From positions 1-5,015 of the forward strand of contig DAOVUU010000237.1 of assembly GCA_030632405.1 (NCBI GenBank): a DNA stretch of 5,015 nt. The letters are read 5' to 3'. Below the pieces are notes generated by a model. The model searched no databases. It saw nothing but the letters and a program-made list of their open reading frames with translations, and had not been told where the DNA came from. This document shows positions 1-4,744 of this stretch, in pieces; position 1 is the stretch's first letter, and the number at the start of each line of letters is the position of its first letter. The position numbers were made by a program, and so were the translations under genes. This DNA comes from Desulfobulbaceae bacterium (GTDB lineage: Bacteria; Desulfobacterota; Desulfobulbia; Desulfobulbales; Desulfocapsaceae).

Positions 1-1
1 G

Positions 2-691
2 CTCGATGACACAGACCCTCTGCACAAGGTAACTATAATTCCGCGCGGACGTGCATTGGGCCTCACCATGCAACTCCCCACAGACGACAAATATACGCAT
101 TCAAAAACGTATCTTCAGAACACGATCTGCATTCTTTATGGTGGCCGCATAGCAGAACAGATTATCTTTGACGAAATCACCACAGGAGCCGGAAACGATA
201 TCGAGCGAGCTTCGGCAATGGCCCGGAAAATGGTCTGTGAATGGGGTATGAGTGATGACCTTGGACCACTGGCCTATGGCAAGAAGGAAGAACAGATCTT
301 CCTTGGCAAAGAGATTGGTCAAAATCGTGATTTCAGTGAACATACTGCCCATCAGATCGATACGGCTGTACGCAAAATCATCGACAATGCGGTTAAGATC
401 GTCACTGCACTGCTTGAAGAAAACCGTGACATCCTGGCACGCATGGCCGAGGATCTACTCGAAAAAGAGACCATCGTTTTAGAGGATATCGAGCAGATGG
501 TCGAGGAACTGCGTCCCGGCAAGTACCAGATGAAGAAAAAAAAGAGTGCGCCGACGGCCGAAAAAGCAGCGTCTGAAACAGTAGAGAAAGAGACAGTTGC
601 CGAGGAGAAACCTGAGGACACTGCTGATAGTAATGAAGAAAAGGCAGAGGAAGAGAAAAAACCGGACAAGCAGCAGGAGGCGACTAAATAA
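2..691 (+). CDS. ftsH: ATP-dependent zinc metalloprotease FtsH, C-terminal part (5' end outside window)
   Basis: The frame is open from base 2 and encodes the last 229 residues of FtsH, the inner-membrane AAA+ protease that degrades misfolded membrane proteins and regulatory substrates. What is visible is the second half of the M41 peptidase domain. The segment PRGRALGLTMQLP (residues 14-26) is typical of the family, followed by the GGRIAE motif (47-52) and GAGNDIERA (63-71). The Asp at 66 in that last motif matches the third zinc ligand of FtsH proteins. The HExxH zinc helix, AAA domain and transmembrane helices lie upstream of the window. The M41 helical bundle ends near residue 172. A strongly charged, Lys/Glu-rich, probably disordered tail of about 55 residues follows and is not conserved in the family. 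The gene reads into folP. Identification is firm. TTG at 56 is only a Leu codon inside the domain, not a start. Confidence 0.97.
   Translation, partial: LDDTDPLHKVTIIPRGRALGLTMQLPTDDKYTHSKTYLQNTICILYGGRIAEQIIFDEITTGAGNDIERASAMARKMVCEWGMSDDLGPLAYGKKEEQIFLGKEIGQNRDFSEHTAHQIDTAVRKIIDNAVKIVTALLEENRDILARMAEDLLEKETIVLEDIEQMVEELRPGKYQMKKKKSAPTAEKAASETVEKETVAEEKPEDTADSNEEKAEEEKKPDKQQEATK
538..544 (+). promoter_or_regulatory. candidate -1 ribosomal frameshift heptamer (A AAA AAG) in ftsH
   Basis: An eight-A run followed by G (536-544) is read as AAA AAA AAG, so bases 538-544 form A AAA AAG in the correct phase for tandem -1 slippage, the same heptamer used in E. coli dnaX. A -1 shift would add ten residues (ECADGRKSSV) and stop at the TGA at 574-576, removing most of the charged tail. 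I see no clear Shine-Dalgarno-like stimulator upstream and only a very small GC hairpin downstream (550-558). Lysine-rich coding sequence often contains this heptamer by chance, so function is conjecture. Confidence 0.25.
675..680 (+). promoter_or_regulatory. ribosome binding site of folP, unusually distant
   Basis: AGGAGG is a full-strength Shine-Dalgarno sequence lying inside the last codons of ftsH. It is 14 bases from the folP ATG at 695, longer than usual. No in-frame start can lie closer, because two TAA stops (689-691 and 692-694) directly precede that ATG in the same frame. The arrangement suggests folP initiation is coupled to translation of ftsH. Confidence 0.6.
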
Positions 692-694
692 TAA

Positions 695-1507
695 ATGGAA
701 CTAAGACCGTCTACCAGGATAATGGGGATACTCAATGTAACCCCGGACTCCTTCTCGGACGGCGGTCATTTTTCCTCACTGAAAAATGCCCTGGCCCAGG
801 CAGACAGGCTTATCGCCGAGGGTTCAGATATTCTCGATATCGGCGGTGAATCTACCCGTCCCTTTGCAGATCCTGTTTCCACAGAGGAGGAGCTGCAAAG
901 AGTCATCCCAGTAATCAAAGGAATCCGCGAAAAACACTCCATACCAGTATCCATAGATACCACCAAGGCCGAAGTCGCAAGAGAAGCACTTCGTGCAGGA
1001 GCAGATATTATAAATGATATCTCTGCCCTGCAAAAAGACCCGGAAATGATTTCAGTTGTTAAGCAGACAGCCGTTCCGGTGATAATCATGCACATGCAGG
1101 GAAAACCCGCTGACATGCAGATCAATCCTGAATATCAAGATGTTACAATCGATATTCTTAATTTTTTCAAAGAGCGGATCAACTGGATCAAAGAAAAAGG
1201 GGTGGATGTGAATAGGCTCATTATTGACCCCGGAATAGGTTTTGGAAAAACCCTGCAACATAACCTCTCCATTCTTAAAAATCTTACAAAATTCTCTCCC
1301 CTTGGGACACCAGTCCTGCTCGGCCACAGCCGTAAACGCTTCCTTGGTGATATAACAGGTGTTGATCCTGAGGGAGAACGGGATCTGGCAAGTGCTGTGG
1401 TTTCTGCCCTTTGCTGCACAAAAGATATCGCGATCGTCAGAGTCCACAATGTGACCGCCACCAGGCAGGCTCTTCTTGTAGCAGAGGCACTCCGTTCAGC
1501 TGCCTGA
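695..1507 (+). CDS. folP: dihydropteroate synthase
   Basis: This is a complete 270-residue FolP, about the usual bacterial length. It condenses 6-hydroxymethyl-7,8-dihydropterin diphosphate with p-aminobenzoate to give dihydropteroate in folate synthesis; it is cytosolic and the target of sulfonamides. All signature blocks are present: MGILNVTPDSFSDGG (10-24, pterin/diphosphate loop 1), DIGGESTRP (48-56, loop 2), SIDTTKAEVA (87-96), IINDIS (105-110), MHMQG (132-136), DPGIGFGKT (178-186) and GHSRKRFLG (210-218). The C-terminal RVHNV (249-253) supplies the diphosphate-binding Arg and His. Asn replaces the more common Asp after that His, which should not matter for catalysis. The start at 695 is preferred because it leaves the normal short N-terminal extension before the first strand. 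It follows ftsH after a tandem stop in the same frame and is probably co-transcribed with it. No separate promoter is visible. Confidence 0.97.
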   Translation: MELRPSTRIMGILNVTPDSFSDGGHFSSLKNALAQADRLIAEGSDILDIGGESTRPFADPVSTEEELQRVIPVIKGIREKHSIPVSIDTTKAEVAREALRAGADIINDISALQKDPEMISVVKQTAVPVIIMHMQGKPADMQINPEYQDVTIDILNFFKERINWIKEKGVDVNRLIIDPGIGFGKTLQHNLSILKNLTKFSPLGTPVLLGHSRKRFLGDITGVDPEGERDLASAVVSALCCTKDIAIVRVHNVTATRQALLVAEALRSAA

Positions 1508-1517
1508 CAAATAGCAC

Positions 1518-1540
1518 TTCCCCGATAGGCTGTCCGGGAA
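1518..1540. terminator. weak hairpin between convergent folP and the FHA gene
   Basis: TTCCC (1518-1522) pairs with GGGAA (1536-1540), and after one mismatch GATA pairs with TGTC including one wobble, around a GGC loop. It lies in the 59-base gap between the two convergent stop codons, where a shared terminator would be expected. Neither strand has a proper T tract after the stem, so this is a tentative call from position and symmetry. Confidence 0.25.
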
Positions 1541-1566
1541 TAACGCAGAGTCTGGGTAAAATGGCA

Positions 1567-2070
1567 TTATCCGACAGCATCCTTGTCTCGAATAATCCTA
1601 TACTCATCAAAACTGACGAACTGAAAGAGATAGGGAGTGCCTTTCGCACCTACCCCGATCACATCACCATCCTGCAATTTTACAGTTCCCCCTGTATCTT
1701 CCCCACCAAGAGTGATATCCCGCAGTTTCGTACCACAGGCACTGCCCCTGTCGGTGAGGTAGTATTCCCCCTTTCTCTGTTCAATCTGAAAATGTTCCCG
1801 TGAAATGTTCAACAAATGTCCGCTATCCATCAGATACAGATCGTTGTTTGGCTTGCTGCCAACATCTTTTTTGGGCCGGTCCACTGGTTCCAGCCGACCC
1901 TTTATTTTAGCCACCCTCGACTCTCTTCCGACCTTGAAGGGGAAATTCATTATAGTAATGAGATCACCATCAATATATGTCGATGGGGTTGCACTAATAG
2001 CCTCGGGTGTAAGAGCTTTTAACATTGCCTTCGGTAAATGATTCTTTAAAATTGTTAACTTTTCATCCAT
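1567..2070 (-). CDS. stand-alone FHA (forkhead-associated) domain protein
   Basis: The gene encodes a 167-residue soluble protein that is mostly one FHA domain, a fold that binds phosphothreonine peptides and usually works with Ser/Thr kinases or as a scaffold. Domain marks in order are FKVGRES (45-51, the Gly-Arg of strand 3/4), ISREHFQIE (89-97, the Ser-x-x-His phosphate-binding loop), YYLTDRGSACGT (103-114), and LQDGDVIGVG with YLFQF (132-151). Cys112 occupies the place where most FHA domains have the Asn of the NGT turn, so peptide recognition may differ. The first 35 or so residues look helical and precede the domain. There is no signal peptide or membrane segment. The ATG at 2070 has AGGAG (2078-2082) seven bases upstream, which settles the start. 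It is transcribed alone, convergent with folP and divergent from the exporter gene. No kinase or phosphatase gene is in view, so the pathway is unknown. Confidence 0.85.
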   Translation of the reverse strand: MDEKLTILKNHLPKAMLKALTPEAISATPSTYIDGDLITIMNFPFKVGRESRVAKIKGRLEPVDRPKKDVGSKPNNDLYLMDSGHLLNISREHFQIEQRKGEYYLTDRGSACGTKLRDITLGGEDTGGTVKLQDGDVIGVGAKGTPYLFQFVSFDEYRIIRDKDAVG

Positions 2071-2132
2071 ACTGTTTCTCCTATCCTCTCTCTTCCCTTA
2101 TGTTTCACTTTCCAGCATATCAATCATCGACT

Positions 2133-2161
2133 ATATTATCTCCTCATCAATTGAATATCAA
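2133..2161 (-). promoter_or_regulatory. sigma70-type promoter of the FHA gene
   Basis: On the minus strand TTGATA (2161-2156, five of six to the -35 consensus) is followed after exactly 17 bases by TAATAT (2138-2133, four of six to the -10 consensus). Transcription would begin near 2126, giving a leader of about 55 bases before the ATG at 2070. The spacing and position are good; activity is inferred. Confidence 0.5.
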
Positions 2162-2164
2162 ATT
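2149..2164. promoter_or_regulatory. AT-rich imperfect palindrome in the divergent promoter region, possible operator
   Basis: The core TTGA-ATA-TCAA is a perfect inverted repeat, and flanking AATT/AATT extends it to 16 imperfect bases. It covers the -35 element of the FHA promoter and lies about 85 bases before the exporter ATG, so a bound regulator could affect both genes. AT-rich palindromes this short arise by chance, and I do not match it to a known regulator. Confidence 0.2.
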
Positions 2165-2249
2165 AAATCCCATTTCTCAAAACAGGTCACCTCAATAAAG
2201 AGGATGTCCCAAGCTGTAAATTTACCTGGCCTCGACTGGAGTTATTCTC

Positions 2250-3281
2250 ATGCCCTCTTTTTTGCAAAATTCTTTAATCAATGCAGTCATGATAACCGGT
2301 TTTGTAGCTATCATGATGGTGGTTATTGAATACATCAACATCCTGTCCAAAGGCCTTTGGCAAAAAGGTCTGCGTGGAAAACGCTGGAAACAGTATATCC
2401 TGGCATCTTTTCTTGGAGCCACGCCCGGGTGTCTGGGGGCCTTTACCGTGGTTTCTCTTTATTCTCACCGTGAGGTCACTCTTGGAGCTGTGGTGGCTGC
2501 CATGATTGCCACGAGTGGGGATGAAGCTTTTGTCATGCTGTCACTAATACCCGGACAGGCCCCTTTTATTTTCGTTCTTTTACTTTGTCTCGGTCTTGCT
2601 GCCGGTTATGTCACAGATAAAATTTTTAGAAAAAACAGAGTTAACAACGTTGGTTGCAGTCAGCAGTTTGAGAATCATGATTCAAATACATGCCATTGTT
2701 TCCCCTGGAAAAATCTTAAAAAACAATGGCAGCATTGTATTCCATCCCGGGGAATCCTCACTATAACCTTATTTTTATTTCTTTTCGCAATCATCACCGG
2801 CCACTTGGGCCCTCCATCATGGAACTGGCTCAAAGTCACACTTGTCCTTGTCAGCACCGCGGCACTCTTTATAGTGTCCACTGTTCCGGATCATTTTCTC
2901 GAGCAGCATCTATGGAATCATATAGCCAGAAACCATGTTCCAAGAATATTCCTCTGGACGTTCGGGGCGCTGTTGGTCATGCATCTCCTGGTGGATCAAC
3001 TCGATCTTAGTTCCTGGCTGCAGGATAACCAGTTGCTTGTTCTCCTGGTAGCCTGTCTTGTCGGGCTTATACCTGAATCAGGACCGCATCTGGTCTTTCT
3101 GACCCTCTATGTCGGAGGCAATATCCCATTAAGTATTCTCCTGGCCAGCTCCGTAGTACAGGATGGTCACGGTATGCTGCCAATGCTGGCGGAATCACGT
3201 TTAGCTTTTATAAAAGTAAAACTCGTTAACTTTACCGTCGGTCTTCTTCTGGGGCTCACGGGCTATCTGATGGGATGGTAA
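2250..3281 (+). CDS. ArsP_2/DUF2899 family putative 10-TM metal exporter (putative manganese transporter)
   Basis: This 343-residue polytopic inner-membrane protein carries the hallmarks of PF11449, annotated as a putative heavy-metal exporter or manganese transporter; the substrate is not established from sequence. Two related halves are visible. The first has GATPGCLGAF (56-65) and ATSGDEAFVML (87-97). The second has LIPESGPHLVF (273-283) and SSVVQDGHGMLPMLAES (300-316). Both put Gly/Pro breaks and acidic or His residues inside hydrophobic stretches, as expected of a transport path. Hydrophobic segments lie roughly at 11-30, 48-70, 77-99, 104-122, 166-184, 194-212, 231-250, 261-284, 290-310 and 324-341. 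The conserved DHFLEQHLWNHI helix spans 214-225. The loop between the halves (131-165) is rich in His and Cys (C136, H143, C148, H149, C150, H162, C163) and may bind metal. The ATG at 2250 follows GGAG (2238-2241) by eight bases. It is divergent from the FHA gene. I see no recognisable Mn riboswitch upstream. Confidence 0.85.
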   Translation: MPSFLQNSLINAVMITGFVAIMMVVIEYINILSKGLWQKGLRGKRWKQYILASFLGATPGCLGAFTVVSLYSHREVTLGAVVAAMIATSGDEAFVMLSLIPGQAPFIFVLLLCLGLAAGYVTDKIFRKNRVNNVGCSQQFENHDSNTCHCFPWKNLKKQWQHCIPSRGILTITLFLFLFAIITGHLGPPSWNWLKVTLVLVSTAALFIVSTVPDHFLEQHLWNHIARNHVPRIFLWTFGALLVMHLLVDQLDLSSWLQDNQLLVLLVACLVGLIPESGPHLVFLTLYVGGNIPLSILLASSVVQDGHGMLPMLAESRLAFIKVKLVNFTVGLLLGLTGYLMGW

Positions 3282-3286
3282 AAGGA
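3281..3286 (+). promoter_or_regulatory. ribosome binding site of the frame-broken small gene
   Basis: AAAGGA begins at the last base of the exporter stop codon and stands seven bases before the ATG at 3294. A well-placed site here argues that 3294 is the genuine start of a once functional gene co-transcribed with the exporter, rather than an accidental short frame. Confidence 0.5.
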
Positions 3287-3293
3287 AATATTG

Positions 3294-3589
3294 ATGCCTG
3301 TATTGGGTGCAGATAACAAACGCAGGGATTTGATTATCTGGTCGACATTACTTGCACTTTTTCTGGATGCACCCAACGCCCTGGTCATGACAGGGGGGTA
3401 GGGATGGGTGCACTTTCCCAGACTCCGCTTCAGGTTGGATATGCCATGCTGTCCCTAAGCTTTGGATGGTCGGGAGGATCACCGGGGAAGTCTATTGAAA
3501 ACCAATTTATGGCTAGAAAAACAAAGATATTCAATTTCCGAGAATTACTCATTATTGAATGGTATCCAGCTAGAAACATGATAGCATAG
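3294..3589 (+). pseudogene. frame-broken membrane protein remnant, possibly MFS transporter
   Basis: The ATG at 3294 opens a 35-codon frame that includes a membrane-like helix, RRDLIIWSTLLALFLDAPN (10-28), and stops at the TAG at 3399-3401 just after GGG GGG. The -1 frame continues from there without a break to 3589 with VGMGALSQTPLQVGYAMLSLSFGWSGG, which is hydrophobic and recalls the P-x-x-x-G-x-x-L-x-x-L-x-x-GW pattern of MFS drug transporters. One extra G in the G6 run, or a -1 ribosomal slip there, would join the halves into 98 residues. Beyond about 3480 the reading (GKSIENQFMARKTKIF...) no longer looks like that family, and a full MFS protein has about 400-500 residues, so the gene also appears truncated by a deletion or junction. 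The family assignment is tentative. A deliberately short two-frame protein is the alternative. Confidence 0.45.
3368..3412 (+). repeat. nested inverted repeat around the G6 run
   Basis: TGCACCCA (3368-3375) and TGGGTGCA (3405-3412) are perfect 8-base complements. Inside them CCCTG (3379-3383) pairs with CAGGG (3391-3395) around a seven-base loop, giving a two-level stem with an asymmetric internal loop (3 against 9 bases). The G6 run and the TAG of the broken gene lie within it. No T tract follows, so it is not a standard terminator. A single 8-base inverted repeat of this span is expected by chance a few times in 5 kb; the nesting makes it somewhat less likely. Confidence 0.35.
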
Positions 3590-3691
3590 GTGAAATGCCG
3601 GTGCCTAACTGGCTTTGACTGAAAGGTATCGGTATCCAGTTTCTGGATAATAACTTGTAGGTGTACGTGGGAGTTGTATTGAGAAACATGA
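3561..3691 (+). repeat. paired short direct repeats
   Basis: GGTATCCAG occurs at 3561-3569 and 3631-3639, and AGAAACATGA at 3572-3581 and 3682-3691, in the same order. They are 2 bases apart in the first copy and 42 in the second. This could be the trace of a local duplication later interrupted, or chance. It lies in the gap between the broken gene and the N-acetyltransferase gene. Confidence 0.3.
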
Positions 3692-3709
3692 AGGTAATTG
3701 GAGCACAAG
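3590..3709. other. non-coding spacer before the N-acetyltransferase gene
   Basis: No supported gene lies here. TATCCAG (3633-3639) and CTGGATA (3643-3649) form a perfect 7-bp stem with a TTT loop. No T tract follows, so it is more likely a leader hairpin or half-site pair than a terminator. GATAAT (3646-3651) resembles a -10 element but has no -35 at proper distance. TTGACT (3615-3620) resembles a -35 but has no -10 partner. The promoter of the downstream gene is therefore not resolved. Confidence 0.4.
3700..3703 (+). promoter_or_regulatory. ribosome binding site that decides the N-acetyltransferase start
   Basis: GGAG lies six bases before the ATG at 3710. The alternative in-frame TTG at 3698 overlaps this site and has only AAGG three bases upstream. 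Starting at 3710 also puts the catalytic His and Asp at 107 and 122, the classical family positions. Confidence 0.7.
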
Positions 3710-4510
3710 ATGGAACGCCCTGAAATGGTTCGAGAGTATCTCCAGACCCTTAGTCTGCACGGCCGCGAATTAGATTTTGCGTTTCTGAGTGATGTTGTTG
3801 CACGGCATGTCGCTACTTTTGCTTTCAGTAGCGTAGGATGTCAGCTCGGTGAAGATTTGCCGCTCGATTTCGAGTCGCTATACCGGCGAATTTTTATTCA
3901 ACGACGTGGCGGGTATTGTTTTGAGCAAAATGGCCTGCTATTCGAAGTCCTGGAGGAACTTGGGTTTTCACCGCAGCTTTTTCTTGCCCGTGTAATTTAC
4001 AACCAAGATATCCACCCCGGGTTAACACACAGGATTACGATGGTCGAGTATGAAGGCCGACGATATGTACTGGATGTAGGTTTTGGCCCTCTTGGACCTA
4101 GGATTCCGGTCCCCATGTCAGAGTTCGAATCGAATGATGGTGAAAAAGTTTTTCGCATTGAGGAGCGTCGGCCTGGCGAGTATCATATGCAGGTTTTCAA
4201 GGACGGCGATTTCTTTTCTCTGTATCGGTTCGAGCTTGCACGTTATGGCCAAGCTGATTGCGAAGTGGGGCATTTCTACTCACACCGACACGTTGATGCT
4301 ACCTTCGTGAATCATTTAGTAGTATCACTTATCCAAGAGACCGAAACCCGCTCCTTGCGTAATTTGGAGTATTGGATTAACACAAAATCTGGCACCAGGA
4401 GCCAGGTGATTAGTGACCCAGAACAACTCAGGCAAATACTTGTCGGCGAACTGGGAGTCCAGCTAACTGAGGCTGAAAGCCGCCGGCTGTATGAGAGACT
4501 AGAAACCTAA
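3710..4510 (+). CDS. nat: arylamine N-acetyltransferase
   Basis: The gene encodes a 266-residue cytosolic enzyme of the NAT family (EC 2.3.1.5), which moves the acetyl group of acetyl-CoA onto arylamines, hydrazines or related amines by a ping-pong mechanism through a cysteine thioester. The cysteine-protease-like triad is complete: Cys70 in RRGGYCFEQN (65-74), His107 in LTHRITM (105-111), and Asp122 in YVLDVGFGP (119-127). The N-terminal helical segment has the usual family form (YLQTLSLHG, 10-18) and the C-terminal third (VGHFYSHRHVDATFVNHLVVS, about 186-206) matches the region following the beta barrel. The length is normal for bacterial NATs and no residue of the core motifs is missing. 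The gene stands alone between a decayed gene and an antitoxin gene on the other strand. Some family members serve antibiotic biosynthesis, but no such genes are near, so the physiological substrate is unknown. Acquisition by transfer is plausible. Confidence 0.95.
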   Translation: MERPEMVREYLQTLSLHGRELDFAFLSDVVARHVATFAFSSVGCQLGEDLPLDFESLYRRIFIQRRGGYCFEQNGLLFEVLEELGFSPQLFLARVIYNQDIHPGLTHRITMVEYEGRRYVLDVGFGPLGPRIPVPMSEFESNDGEKVFRIEERRPGEYHMQVFKDGDFFSLYRFELARYGQADCEVGHFYSHRHVDATFVNHLVVSLIQETETRSLRNLEYWINTKSGTRSQVISDPEQLRQILVGELGVQLTEAESRRLYERLET

Positions 4511-4744
4511 ACAATTTGCACCAGCAAACGTTTAAAAATGCCTCTATAGAACACCCAATATTCTCTGTTAATTACCTTTAGCGTGATCACGATGGGAAAT
4601 TGGTTGCTACGGTCCAGGAGGGTACTTGTCTATTTCTCTGCAAGTGAAGTAAAATCAAAACACCTACCAAATAACACTTCAACCAACCAGAGGTTTCGGT
4701 CGGGGACTTCTGGTAACTGTATTGGTTAAGTCCGTACACATGAA
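4511..4744. other. intergenic region without a convincing gene
   Basis: Right after the nat stop, TTTGC (4515-4519) and GCAAA (4524-4528) form a weak 5-bp hairpin followed by TTTAAAAA, too poor for a confident terminator. ACCAGAGGT (4686-4694) and ACTTCTGGT (4706-4714) form a 9-bp stem with one G-T pair and an 11-base loop, on the 3' side of the antitoxin gene. It has no T tract on either strand but could act as a weak shared terminator for the convergent genes. A 45-codon frame (4592-4729, plus) lacks a ribosome binding site. I searched for integron attC core sites and found no correctly ordered pair. Confidence 0.4.

Noticed and set aside
1411..1803. Plus-strand frame running from the folP end across the FHA gene
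   Set aside because: It is the antisense shadow of two well-supported genes and shows no domain.
2071..2249. Mn-sensing yybP-ykoY riboswitch upstream of the putative manganese exporter
   Set aside because: I could not find the conserved paired loops or terminator stem; only a 4-bp hairpin (2190-2203) is visible.
2204..2329. 41-codon frame overlapping the exporter start, a possible leader peptide
   Set aside because: AGAGG directly abuts the ATG with no spacing, and most of the frame lies inside the exporter coding sequence in another frame.
3604..3680. Possible integron attC site, because GCCTAAC fits the RYYYAAC core
   Set aside because: No correctly placed GTTRRRY partner follows, and the internal paired boxes are missing. 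GTTAAGT near 4726 and ACTTAAC near 4768 are in the wrong order for attC.
3430..3708. 92-codon minus-strand frame opposite the broken gene
   Set aside because: Composition is unlike a protein domain, it has no good ribosome binding site or recognisable motif, and it spans the non-coding spacer and the remnant.
4592..4729. 45-codon plus-strand frame after nat
   Set aside because: No Shine-Dalgarno sequence, low-complexity Ser/Asn/Thr composition and no recognisable family; probably chance.
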